From Acidobacteriota bacterium (GTDB lineage Bacteria > Acidobacteriota > Holophagae > Holophagales > Holophagaceae): DNA of 64,000 bases. The position numbers and the translations under genes were made by a program. Shown here one piece after another: positions 1-8,345 of this stretch; positions within the stretch are counted from its first letter, which is position 1; every line of letters starts with the position of its first letter. Where the stretch lies: positions 429,500-493,499 of the forward strand of contig JACQZU010000014.1 of NCBI GenBank assembly GCA_016213735.1. The letters are read 5' to 3'. The notes beneath the pieces are model-generated. The model worked only from the letters and a program-made list of their open reading frames with translations. It had not been told where the DNA came from and searched no databases.

Positions 1-1629
1 GCCTTCAGCGCCGGCACCATGGTGCGGGGCATCGAGAAGATCCTGAAGGGCCGGGACCCCCGGGACGCGTGGGCCTTCACCGAGCGGGTCTGCGGCGTGT
101 GCACCACGGTGCACGCCCTGGCCTCCGTCCGGGCCGTCGAGGATGCCCTGGGCATCCAGGTTCCGAAGAACGCCGAGCTGGTTCGCAACCTCATGTTCGC
201 GGCCCAGTACGTGCAGGACCACGTGGTGCACTTCTACCACCTCCACGCCCTGGACTGGGTGGACGTGGTGAGCATGCTGAAGGCCAACCCCGTGGAGGCG
301 GCCAAGATCGCGCAGTCCATCTCGCCCTGGCGGAACAACACCGCCGGCCACTTCGCCGCGGTGCAGAACCGCGTGAAGAAATTCGTGGAGAGCGGCCAGC
401 TGGGCATCTTCGCCAACGGCTACTGGGGCCACAAGGCCTACAAGCTGCCCCCCGAGGTCAACCTCCTGGCCGTCTCCCACTACCTGGACGCCCTGGAGTG
501 GCAGAAGGACCTGGTGAAGATCCACGCCATCTTCGGCGGCAAGAACCCCCACCCCAACTACCTGGTGGGCGGGGTGCCCTGCTCCTTCAACCTGGAGGAG
601 GTGAACGCCATCAACACCGAGCGCCTGAACCACGTCGGCAGCCTCATCAAGCAGGCCATCGAGTTCGTGGAGCAGGTCTACGTTCCGGACCTTCTGGCCG
701 TGGCGGGCTTCTACAAGGACTGGGCGGCCATCGGCGGCGGCCTGGAGAACTACCTCGCCTACGGGGACCTGCCCACCAACGGCTACGGGGACCCCTCCAA
801 GTTCATGCTGCCCCGTGGGGCCATCCTGGGCCGGAACCTCAACGAGATCCACGAGGTGAACGGAAAGAATGTCGAGGAGATCAAGGAGTACATCTCCCAC
901 TCCTGGTATTCCTACGCGGGGGGCGACGCCAACGGACTGCACCCCTGGAAGGGCGAGACCGAATTCAACTTCACCGGCCCCAAGCCGCCCTACACCCAGC
1001 TCAACGTCGAAGGCAAATACAGCTGGCTGAAGACGCCGCGCTGGAAGGACCACCCCATGGAGGTGGGCCCGCTCAGCCGCATGCTCGTGGCCTACGCCAA
1101 GGGCGTGACCGACGTGAAGGAAGTCGTGGGCGCCGTCCTCAAGAAGCTGGACGTGCCCATCACCGTGCTCTTCTCCACCCTGGGGCGCACCGCGGCCCGG
1201 GGGGTCGAGACCCAGGTGGTCGCGCACTGGATGAAGGGGATCTACGACGACCTGATCACCAACATCAAGAACAACGAACTGCGCACCCACACCCGGTACC
1301 GCTGGGACCCCGCCACCTGGCCCGCGGAGGCCCAGGGGGTGGGCATGACCGAGGCGCCCCGCGGCGCCCTGGCCCACTGGATCAAGATCAAGGACCAGAA
1401 GATCGACAACTACCAGCTGGTGGTCCCGAGCACCTGGAACGCATCCCCCCGGGACGGCAAGGGCCAGCGTTCGGCCTACGAGGCCTCCCTCATCGGCACC
1501 CCGGTGGCCAACCCCGAGCAGCCGGTGGAGATCCTTCGGACCATCCACTCCTTCGACCCCTGCATCGCCTGCGCGGTCCACGTCTACGACCCGGAGGGCA
1601 AGCAGGTCCACCAGGTTTCCTTCTACTGA
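1..1629 (+). CDS. hyaB: [NiFe] hydrogenase large subunit, 5' end outside window
   Basis: Catalytic subunit of a membrane-bound uptake hydrogenase that oxidises H2 at a Ni-Fe centre. The reading frame is open from base 1, so the start lies upstream. Both metal-binding motifs are present: RxCGVC (Cys codons at 91 and 100) and the C-terminal DPCxxCxxH (Cys codons 1561 and 1570, His 1579). A 15-residue tail follows that His. In this family the tail is removed by a dedicated protease after nickel insertion, and that protease is encoded two genes downstream. The cytochrome b gene follows after 13 bp. The small subunit gene should lie just left of the window. The gene order matches group 1 hydrogenases of the HyaABCD type, which normally sit on the periplasmic side of the membrane. 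Confidence 0.97.
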   Translation, partial: AFSAGTMVRGIEKILKGRDPRDAWAFTERVCGVCTTVHALASVRAVEDALGIQVPKNAELVRNLMFAAQYVQDHVVHFYHLHALDWVDVVSMLKANPVEAAKIAQSISPWRNNTAGHFAAVQNRVKKFVESGQLGIFANGYWGHKAYKLPPEVNLLAVSHYLDALEWQKDLVKIHAIFGGKNPHPNYLVGGVPCSFNLEEVNAINTERLNHVGSLIKQAIEFVEQVYVPDLLAVAGFYKDWAAIGGGLENYLAYGDLPTNGYGDPSKFMLPRGAILGRNLNEIHEVNGKNVEEIKEYISHSWYSYAGGDANGLHPWKGETEFNFTGPKPPYTQLNVEGKYSWLKTPRWKDHPMEVGPLSRMLVAYAKGVTDVKEVVGAVLKKLDVPITVLFSTLGRTAARGVETQVVAHWMKGIYDDLITNIKNNELRTHTRYRWDPATWPAEAQGVGMTEAPRGALAHWIKIKDQKIDNYQLVVPSTWNASPRDGKGQRSAYEASLIGTPVANPEQPVEILRTIHSFDPCIACAVHVYDPEGKQVHQVSFY

Positions 1630-1642
1630 CCCGGAGGCCGCC

Positions 1643-2332
1643 ATGGACGCCATCAAGGCACCGAGCTACCGGCGGATCTACGTCTGGGAGCTGCCTGTCC
1701 GGGCCTTCCACTGGATCAACGGGATCTGCATCCTCCTCCTCGGCGTCACGGGCTACCTCATCGGCCGGCCCTTCGCCGTGATTTCGGAGCAGGAGGCCTC
1801 CTTCCAGTATTGGTTCGGCACCGTGCGCTTCCTCCACTTCGCCGCCGGCTACCTCTTCCTGATCAACATGCTGGCCCGCATCTACTGGGGCTTCGTCGGC
1901 AACCGCTACGCCAACTGGAAGCAGTTCATCCCCACCCGGAGGAAGTGGTTCACCGAGGTGGCGGACGTGCTGCGGGTGGACGTCCTCCAGACCCGGGTCC
2001 AGGGGAAGATCCACATCGGCCACAACCGACTCGCGGGCTTCATCTACTTCCTCAGCTTCTGGGTCTACGGCTTCCAGGCCCTCACCGGCTTCGCCCTGTA
2101 CGCGGCCATGAGCCCTTCCTGGATCGGGAGGGCCGCCGCCGCGGTCATCCCCGGGACCTGGAACGACATGGGCGTCCGCCAGTGGCACCACGCGGGGCTC
2201 TGGTTCTTCGTGCTGTTCACGATCATCCACGTGTACCTGGTCTTCTACCACGACTACGTCGAGGGCCGCGGGACCACCTCCTCCATGGTGGGCGGCTGGA
2301 AATTCGAGCGGGAAGACTACTTCAAGTCCTGA
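1643..2332 (+). CDS. hyaC: Ni/Fe-hydrogenase b-type cytochrome subunit
   Basis: Integral membrane dihaem cytochrome b of 229 residues that passes electrons from the hydrogenase small subunit to the quinone pool. Four hydrophobic segments are visible (about residues 17-45, 65-90, 130-155 and 180-210). Candidate haem-ligating His residues occur in the contexts RAFHW, FLHFAAGY and HHAGLWF, as in the HyaC family. The length is typical. The start follows an AGG-rich stretch 13 bp after the large subunit stop, so the gene is co-transcribed with it. Confidence 0.95.
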   Translation: MDAIKAPSYRRIYVWELPVRAFHWINGICILLLGVTGYLIGRPFAVISEQEASFQYWFGTVRFLHFAAGYLFLINMLARIYWGFVGNRYANWKQFIPTRRKWFTEVADVLRVDVLQTRVQGKIHIGHNRLAGFIYFLSFWVYGFQALTGFALYAAMSPSWIGRAAAAVIPGTWNDMGVRQWHHAGLWFFVLFTIIHVYLVFYHDYVEGRGTTSSMVGGWKFEREDYFKS

Positions 2333-2399
2333 ACCCCGCCGGAGCGGGAAGTCCGGGTCCAACCGGGACCCTGGGCTTCCTGCGCCGGGCCGTGATGGA

Positions 2400-2870
2400 A
2401 TGGAAACCATGCAGGAACCGCGCGGCACCCTCGTCCTTGGCCTGGGCAACACCCTGATGGGGGACGAGGGGGTGGGGGTCCGGGTCGTGGAACTCCTCCT
2501 GGAAGGCCCCCCGCCGCCGCCCGGCGTCACCTGCCTGGACGGAGGAACGGGCAGCCTGGTTCTCCTGGAGCCCATGCAGGGGGCCCGGCGCCTTCTTCTG
2601 GTGGACGCGTCCGCGGACGGCCATCCCCCCGGAACGGTGCGCCGGATCATCCCCCGCTTCGCTTCGGACTTCCCCCCGAGCCTGAGCGCCCACGACATCG
2701 GTCTGCGGGACCTGCTGGACAGCTTCTACCTCCTGGGGGAGAGCCCGGAGGTGGTGCTCTACGCCATTTCCATCCCCTGGCCCCAGGAACTGGGCACGGG
2801 CATCGCCCCGGAGGTGGAGGCGGGGGCCGCGCAGGCGGCGGCCATGATCCGGGAGGAGTGGGCCTCCTGA
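2400..2870 (+). CDS. hyaD: hydrogenase maturation protease
   Basis: Endopeptidase of the HyaD/HycI family, 156 residues, that clips the C-terminal tail of the hydrogenase large subunit after Ni insertion. Visible family features are the N-terminal GLGNxLMGDEGVG motif with its conserved acidic residues, a central DGGTGS segment and AHDIGLRDLL, which supplies the conserved His/Asp region. The gene follows the cytochrome gene by 67 bp and closes the hydrogenase cluster in this window. The internal ATG at 2409 is an equally plausible start. Its partner substrate, with an intact DPCxxCxxH plus tail, is encoded at the left edge of the window. Confidence 0.93.
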   Translation: METMQEPRGTLVLGLGNTLMGDEGVGVRVVELLLEGPPPPPGVTCLDGGTGSLVLLEPMQGARRLLLVDASADGHPPGTVRRIIPRFASDFPPSLSAHDIGLRDLLDSFYLLGESPEVVLYAISIPWPQELGTGIAPEVEAGAAQAAAMIREEWAS

Positions 2871-2920
2871 GGCGTCCTCCCGGGCGGGGGTTACAATGGG
2901 GCCACTTCCAAGGAGCCTCC

Positions 2921-3220
2921 ATGCGCAACCGCACCCTCATCGTGGCCCTGGCCGCCCTCCTGGCCGGCGGCATCCTCGGCTTTGCCGGCGCCGCCAAGGC
3001 CTACGAGAAGACCGGCACCGTCAAGAGCGTCGAAGGCGACAGCTTCGAACTGGACTTCGGCAAGGAGGTCTGGCGCTTCTACACCGACGGCGCCACCGCC
3101 GGGAAGGACGCCCTCAAGGCGGGCCAGAAGGTGACCGTGAGCTACAAGCAGGTGGCCACCAAGATCGAGGCCAAGGGCGAGGCCAAGAAGGCCGACGCGA
3201 AGCCCGCGAAGAAGAAGTGA
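2921..3220 (+). CDS. small secreted hypothetical protein
   Basis: A 99-residue protein with a clear Sec signal peptide (RNR, then a hydrophobic run ending near AAKA at residue 27), followed by a compact domain rich in alternating hydrophobic and charged residues (KTGTVKSVEGD...). The tail of about 20 residues is made almost only of K, A, E and D. The start is fixed by an AAGGAG ribosome binding site at 2910-2915 and by TACAAT at 2892-2897, which resembles a -10 box. The mature domain looks like a small beta-barrel of the kind seen in periplasmic copper/ion-binding or OB-like proteins, but I do not recognise the family. The stop overlaps the GTG start of the next gene by 4 bp. Confidence 0.75.
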   Translation: MRNRTLIVALAALLAGGILGFAGAAKAYEKTGTVKSVEGDSFELDFGKEVWRFYTDGATAGKDALKAGQKVTVSYKQVATKIEAKGEAKKADAKPAKKK

Positions 3221-4092
3221 CCGGCAAGGCCGGCGCCCGGCGGTCCGAGCCCCAGGGGCCCGACCGCTGGGTGCTGATCACGGGCTGCGGCAGCGGCATC
3301 GGCCGGGCCCTGGTCCAGCCCTGCAGGGACGCGGGCTGGGGGGTGGTGGCCACCGCGCGGCAGTTGGCGGACCTGGAAACCCTGCCCAACGGCAACGACC
3401 TCTACCGGAAGGCCCTGGACCTCACCCGGCCCGCCACCCTGGCGGACACCGTGGCGGGGTGCTCGGACCTGCGCCTGGTGGCGGTGATCAACAACGCGGG
3501 ATACGGCCAGGTAGGCCCCCTGGAACTGCTCCGCCCGGAGGAACTGCGGGCCCAGTTCGAGACCAACGTGGTGGGCCTCCAGTCGGTCACCAATGCTTTC
3601 CTGCCCCTGATCCGGAAGAACGCCCGGAAGGGCGAAGGCCGCATCCTCCAGGTGGCCTCCATGCTGGGGCGCCTGTCCATCCCCCTGGCGGGTCCCTACA
3701 ACGCCAGCAAGCACGCCGTGGTGGCCCTGGCCGAGACCCTGCGACTGGAGGTGGGGCGGGAGGTGCACATCGTCCTGGTGGAGCCTGGAGCCGTCAAGAC
3801 CCGGTTCCGGGAAAACCTCTCACGTCACTGGGGAGACCTTCCCGAGCGCGTGAAGGGAACGCGCTACGAACGCACGCTGAAGGGCTACATGGAGCGCCGG
3901 GAGGAACTGGGAGAGGCGCACGGCCTGGACCCCGAGGCCTGCGCCGCCCGGATCGTGCAGGCCCTGAACGCCCGCCGCCCGCCCCGCCGCGTGGTCATCG
4001 GCCGGGACGCCTTCTGGGCGGGAAAACTCAAGGCCCTCCTGCCCGCCTGGGCCTGGGAGTGGATGCTGCGCAGGACCTACCGGATCCGGTGA
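3217..4092 (+). CDS. SDR family NAD(P)-dependent oxidoreductase
   Basis: Classical short-chain dehydrogenase of about 291 residues. Visible motifs are the nucleotide-binding TGxGxGIG (ITGCGSGIG), NNAG in the central strand, and the catalytic Ser plus YNASK (YxxxK). The C-terminal extension (RYERTLKGYMERREE..., RRPPRRVVIGRDAF) is typical of the DHRS7/retinol-dehydrogenase-like subgroup often annotated as SDR of unknown substrate. GTG at 3217 is chosen because it overlaps the upstream TGA (GTGA), implying translational coupling to the small secreted protein. The substrate cannot be deduced. It converges on the kinase gene that ends at 4424. Confidence 0.88.
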   Translation: MTGKAGARRSEPQGPDRWVLITGCGSGIGRALVQPCRDAGWGVVATARQLADLETLPNGNDLYRKALDLTRPATLADTVAGCSDLRLVAVINNAGYGQVGPLELLRPEELRAQFETNVVGLQSVTNAFLPLIRKNARKGEGRILQVASMLGRLSIPLAGPYNASKHAVVALAETLRLEVGREVHIVLVEPGAVKTRFRENLSRHWGDLPERVKGTRYERTLKGYMERREELGEAHGLDPEACAARIVQALNARRPPRRVVIGRDAFWAGKLKALLPAWAWEWMLRRTYRIR

Positions 4093-4423
4093 GGACGAAG
4101 GAAGGCTCCGGGGAGCGGCGGGGACCCGTTCAAACGGTGGGTTCCCGAAATCCCTTCCGGGGGGTCCGATTCGGGGTTGCTCCAGGGATTCCGGACGCCG
4201 GATGGCCTCGTGGGGGTCCTGAGGACCCTGCATCGGCGGGCGGGCGGATCTCCGCCAGTCGGCCGGAAACCACATGGGAACGGGCGTTCGAAGATGGAGG
4301 CCCACCGCCAAGGCCCTGGATTCCTACTGTCTTGCGGTTCGGCGGGGCCGATGGCGAGAGGTCCCCGGGGAACGAAAACCCAATGCCCATGCAGCTCCTG
4401 ACGCTCTTGAACGCCCCTGGGCA
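4093..4423. other. intergenic region between convergent genes
   Basis: A 331-bp gap between the SDR and the convergent kinase gene. No credible coding frame is seen. It contains one perfect short palindrome at 4214-4228 (GGGTCC, TGA loop, GGACCC) with no U-run after it, so it is only a weak candidate for a bidirectional terminator. Nothing else is recognised. Confidence 0.5.
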
Positions 4424-6745
4424 TCAGTGGGAGACCACCGCGAGGAAGCGAGGATTCTGGGCCAGGCCCTTCCATTCGGGTTTCCCGGGGATCTCCCGCA
4501 GAGCCTGGCGGCCGTTCGGGGTGCGGGGCACTTGCTCCAGGCGGGCCAGGGCCTCCGCATCCCGCCCGAGCAGGTGCTCCACCTCCGCCAGTTCGACGAG
4601 GGTGGCGATGGTCCCGGGATGATCCTCCCCCACCACCCGGCATTTGGCCTCCCAGGCCTCCAGGTACAGCGCGCGGGCCTCCCCCAGGCGACGAAGGCCC
4701 CGGAGGGTGTAGGCCAGGTTGAACTTCCCCGAGAGGGTCAGGGGGTGTTCCGGACCCAGCACGCGGTTGAGCTTCTCCAGGGTCGCCCGCAGCAGCTCGG
4801 CGGCGGCCTCCGGCCGGCCCCCGTCGTCCATGGCCCCCGCCAGGTTCATCATGGCCCTCAGGGTGTTGGGATGCTCCTCCCCCAGCACCCGCCGCTTCGC
4901 TTCCAGCACCTCTTCGTAGAGACGTTCCGCTTCCTGGAAACGCCCCTGTTTGTAGCGGAGGTTTCCGAGCTGGTTCCTGGAGGACAGCGTGTCGGGATGA
5001 TCGGGCCCGAGGATCCGGAGGCGGGATTCCAGGGTCCTGGTGCACAGGGGCTCCGCCTCCTCCAGGCGACCCTGGGCGAAACACACCCCCGCCAGGTTGT
5101 ATCGGGAAGAGAGGGTGTCCGGATGGGCGGGGCCCAGGGTGCCTTCCCGGGCTTTCAGCACCCGGGCGTGGAGGGTTGCGGCCTCCTCGAGGCGGCCGAG
5201 GGCGAAGAGCGCGTTGGCCAGGTCGTTCTCCGAACTCAGGGTGGCTTCGTGGTCCGTTCCCAGGCGGCGGGCCCGGGCCTGGCTCGTCTGGCGGTAGATC
5301 TTCTCGGCCTCCGCATGTTGGCCCTGGTCGTCCAGGGCGTTTCCGAGATTGTTGAGCGCCACGAGGGTGTCCGGATGGTCCGGCCCCCGGTCCCTCCTCC
5401 GATGCTCCAGGGCCTCGGCGAACAGACCCTGCGCCTCCTTGGGCATGCCGAGGCGGAGGTAGAGGGCCCCGAGGGTGGCCATGAGCCTGCTCCGGACTTC
5501 CGGATCCCTCACGGCCCCGAGGCGTCCCTGGGCCCGGAGGAGCACCTCCTTGGCGGAGAAGGTCTTCCCCTGTGCATTCTCCGGATTCCAGACGTCGAAC
5601 ATGCCCTCCAGGAAGCCCCGGATGTCCTGGTTGATGGAGGCCTCCCTGCGGATCCTCCGGGCCTGGAGGCCCATGACCACGCCGAAGGCCGCGACCATGA
5701 GGAAAAGGAGGGAGGCCACCGCCACGCCCGTGCGGTAGCGCCGGAGGAAGAGCCTGGCTTTGCGGGTTCGGCTGGAGGGGCGGGCCAGGAGCGGCTGGGC
5801 CCCGAGGAAGCGCCCCACCTCTTCCCCCAGCATGCCCACGCTCGGGTAGCGGAGGTCGGGCTCCTTGGCCAGGCCGGTCTCGAGGATGGTCCACAGATCG
5901 GGATCGGGCCGGGGGACTCCATTCCAGGATTCGGACCACGGCGCGGGAGGCTGTTCGCAGATGGTCCGGATGCAATCCAGGATGGGCAGACCCTCCAGGT
6001 CGTAGGGGCGCCGCTGGAACAGCAGCTCGTAGAGGATCACTCCCAGGGAATAGACGTCGGTGCGGACATCCAGGGCGCCCCGTTCGCCCCGGGCCTGTTC
6101 GGGACTCATGTAGGCCAGGGTGCCCACGAGCATCCCGGGCTCTGTGGCGCCCGCGGGGTCCAGGGAGCCGTCCTCCAGGAGCCTCGCCAGTCCGAAGTCC
6201 AGGATCTTCACCGCGGGAAGGTCTCCTGGCCGATCCGGGTCGAGGACCATGATGTTGGCCGGCTTCAGGTCCCGGTGGACGATGCCCCGGAGGTGGGCGT
6301 AGTTCACGCCTTCGCAGACCGCCTGGAACAGCCGGAGCCGGAGGCGCAGCTCCGCCTCTCCGCCCAGGGCCGGCCGAGACGAGATCCATTCCAGGAGGGA
6401 GGCGCCCTGGACCCGTTCCATGGCCAGGTAGTCCTGCCCTTCGGGGGTGCGGCCGGCTTCGTAGATGGTGGCGATGGCCGGGTGCTTGAGGCGGCCCAGG
6501 GCCTCGATCTCCCTCTGGAACATTCCTGCGTTCCCGGAGTCCGTCCCGTGGACCTGGCGGATGACCTTGAGGGCGACGGGACGCTGGGGCTTTGCCTGTT
6601 CCGCGTCGTAGACGACGCCCATCCCCCCGGCCCCCAGGAGACCGATGATCCGGTACCCGCCGATGGATGGTGGAATCGCCGGGCCGGGAGTCCGGGATCC
6701 CTTGCGGGCGTCCAGGCGCCGGGTGGCTTCCTCGTCCATCTGCAT
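4424..6745 (-). CDS. membrane Ser/Thr protein kinase with TPR sensor tail
   Basis: A 773-residue Hanks-type kinase. The N-terminal kinase domain (about residues 30-315) has the Gly loop GAGGMGVVY, the ATP-binding Lys60 (VALK), the catalytic loop HRDLKPAN (Asp159), DFG (Asp183) and GTLAYMSPEQ. One membrane helix lies at about 339-358. The C-terminal 400 residues are tandem tetratricopeptide units of the TPR_10/TPR_12 kind (repeated LGPxHPxTL signatures, roughly every 42 residues), so the TPR tail is placed outside the membrane. This is a one-component kinase architecture common in Acidobacteriota and Planctomycetota. A paralogue of the same design lies at 28050. The targets are unknown. The start could also be the third codon. 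Confidence 0.93.
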   Translation of the reverse strand: MQMDEEATRRLDARKGSRTPGPAIPPSIGGYRIIGLLGAGGMGVVYDAEQAKPQRPVALKVIRQVHGTDSGNAGMFQREIEALGRLKHPAIATIYEAGRTPEGQDYLAMERVQGASLLEWISSRPALGGEAELRLRLRLFQAVCEGVNYAHLRGIVHRDLKPANIMVLDPDRPGDLPAVKILDFGLARLLEDGSLDPAGATEPGMLVGTLAYMSPEQARGERGALDVRTDVYSLGVILYELLFQRRPYDLEGLPILDCIRTICEQPPAPWSESWNGVPRPDPDLWTILETGLAKEPDLRYPSVGMLGEEVGRFLGAQPLLARPSSRTRKARLFLRRYRTGVAVASLLFLMVAAFGVVMGLQARRIRREASINQDIRGFLEGMFDVWNPENAQGKTFSAKEVLLRAQGRLGAVRDPEVRSRLMATLGALYLRLGMPKEAQGLFAEALEHRRRDRGPDHPDTLVALNNLGNALDDQGQHAEAEKIYRQTSQARARRLGTDHEATLSSENDLANALFALGRLEEAATLHARVLKAREGTLGPAHPDTLSSRYNLAGVCFAQGRLEEAEPLCTRTLESRLRILGPDHPDTLSSRNQLGNLRYKQGRFQEAERLYEEVLEAKRRVLGEEHPNTLRAMMNLAGAMDDGGRPEAAAELLRATLEKLNRVLGPEHPLTLSGKFNLAYTLRGLRRLGEARALYLEAWEAKCRVVGEDHPGTIATLVELAEVEHLLGRDAEALARLEQVPRTPNGRQALREIPGKPEWKGLAQNPRFLAVVSH

Positions 6746-6971
6746 CCACCCATTCTCGGACCGATTCCATCCGGATGGATCATGGGGGACCCCCCGGAAG
6801 GGGCCAGCCCTGATCCGGAATGGGGCGCGGACCTGGGGTTCCTCCTGCTGCCCGGGCTGGCGCCCCGGGGGTCCGCTTCGGTTTTCGGCCTCAGGCCGCT
6901 TCCCTTGTCCCCGGGGTGGACCAGCATCCCCGGACGGTCACCCGCCCAGGGGGCTGCCACAAGGAGGCGAG

Positions 6972-7502
6972 ATGAAAACCTGGATCCTCTGCGGCGTCGT
7001 CGCGTCAGGCCTCTGCGGCCAGGACTACCCGGCCCCCAAGCCCACCTCCCACCACCTCGCCCTGAAACGCCACGCGGGCACCTGGGACGCGGGGGTCAGG
7101 ATGTTCCCGGAACCCGGCAAGACCCCCAGGGTCTCCGAGGGAGTGGAGGTGAACCGGCTGGTGCCGGGGGGATTGTGGCTCACCTCGGAGTGCAGGTCCG
7201 AAATGGGGGCACGCCCCTCGAGGGGCGCGGGTTCTTCGGCTTCGACCCCGCCACGGGCAGGCACGTGGGGACCTGGGTGGATTCCATGGTCACGTCCCTG
7301 GCCCTCCCCGAAGGCACCTGCAAGGACGATTTCCGGGAGACCACGATGGAGTTCCAGGGCCCGGGCATGGATGGGGCGACGACCACCGACCGGGAGGTCA
7401 CCCTGGAGCAGGGTCCCGGCAAGCGCCTCATGACCATGTCCATCAAGGGCAAGGACGGGACCTTCAAGGCCAGCTTGGAGATCGCCTACACCCGCCGGAA
7501 AC
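6972..7502 (+). pseudogene. DUF1579-type protein, frameshifted
   Basis: The N-terminal part from ATG 6972 reads MKTWIL... (short signal-like start, then HLALKRHAGTWD and GGLWLTSE). After the G-run at 7204-7208 the homology continues in another frame (LEGRGFFGFDP, VGTWVDSM, TTTDREV, LEIAYTRRK). Together the two frames make one complete DUF1579-like sequence. One extra G in the run would restore the frame. In the second frame there is no stop before the carbonic anhydrase gene, so a frameshifted product would run into it. It could be a real inactivation, slippage at the G tract, or a sequencing error. DUF1579 proteins have no established biochemical role. Confidence 0.75.
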
Positions 7503-7618
7503 AGGCCCCCCGAAAGGCCCCGCCTTTCCGGGTCAGGGCCTTCCCCGCCGGGCCGAGCCCCGTCCCGCAGGGCCTGTTCCCCGTCGCGCTATCCTGCGGG
7601 CGTAGCACAGGACTTCTC

Positions 7619-8290
7619 ATGCAGAAGCTCGTCCAGGGCATCCACCAGTTCCAGCAGCAGATCTTCAGCACCCACCGGGAGCTCTTCGAGCGGCTGGACC
7701 GGAACGACCAGACCCCCGAGACGCTCTTCATCACCTGCTCGGACTCCCGCATCAGCCCCAACCTCATTACCCAGACCCAACCCGGGGAACTCTTCATTCT
7801 CCGCAACGTGGGGAACCTCGTTCCTCCCTACGAGAGCATGGGCGGGATGGCCGCGGGCATCGAGTTTGCCGTGGAGGGGCTCAGGGTGAGGGACATCATC
7901 GTCTGCGGCCACTCCAACTGCGGGGCCATGCGCGCGCTCCTGGAACCGGAGCGCACCGGGGAGCTGCCCGCCACCCGGGCCTGGCTCGCCCACGCACGGA
8001 AGACCGAGCGGATCATGTGGGAGAGCTACGGGCACCTGAAGGGCCACGAACTGCTCCACGCCACCGTGGAGGAGAACGTCCTGGTGCAGGTGGACAACCT
8101 CCGCCAGCACCCCTCCGTGGCGCGGGGCGTGGCCTCCGGACGCCTCCACCTGCACGCCTGGGTGTACAAGATCGAGACCGGCGAGGTCTTCGCCTTCGAC
8201 CCGGGCCGGGGGCAGTACGCCTCCGTGACGGGCGCGGACGGCCCCGCCCCCCTGGACGCGGGGCACCGGGCCACGGACCTGTCCATCTGA
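7619..8290 (+). CDS. can: beta-class carbonic anhydrase
   Basis: A 223-residue zinc enzyme interconverting CO2 and bicarbonate. Diagnostic residues are CSDSR (Zn Cys plus the Asp-Arg dyad), the HSNCGAM segment (Zn His and Cys) and GELFILRNVGN. The length fits the beta class (Pfam Pro_CA). The start is taken as the ATG at 7619, which begins the family's usual N-terminus (QKLVQGIHQFQ). The same frame is open far upstream through the frameshifted DUF1579 gene, but that stretch is not homologous to carbonic anhydrases. Likely housekeeping bicarbonate supply. Confidence 0.95.
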   Translation: MQKLVQGIHQFQQQIFSTHRELFERLDRNDQTPETLFITCSDSRISPNLITQTQPGELFILRNVGNLVPPYESMGGMAAGIEFAVEGLRVRDIIVCGHSNCGAMRALLEPERTGELPATRAWLAHARKTERIMWESYGHLKGHELLHATVEENVLVQVDNLRQHPSVARGVASGRLHLHAWVYKIETGEVFAFDPGRGQYASVTGADGPAPLDAGHRATDLSI

Positions 8291-8345
8291 TTCCGGGCCC
8301 GAAGGACCTTTCCAGGCCGCTTCCCTGGGGTGGGACACTGGGGGC

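Noticed and set aside
4214..4228. Palindrome as terminator between SDR and kinase
   Set aside because: A stem of only 6 bp without a U-run; kept as a note, not as a terminator.
4077..6770. Second minus-strand open frame over the TPR kinase
   Set aside because: Low-complexity R/P/G-rich translation; the frame at 4424-6745 contains the kinase motifs.
7209..8290. A DUF1579-carbonic anhydrase fusion protein
   Set aside because: The frame is open, but carbonic anhydrases start at about ATG 7619 and the region between (7502-7618) has no domain; the openness reflects high GC.
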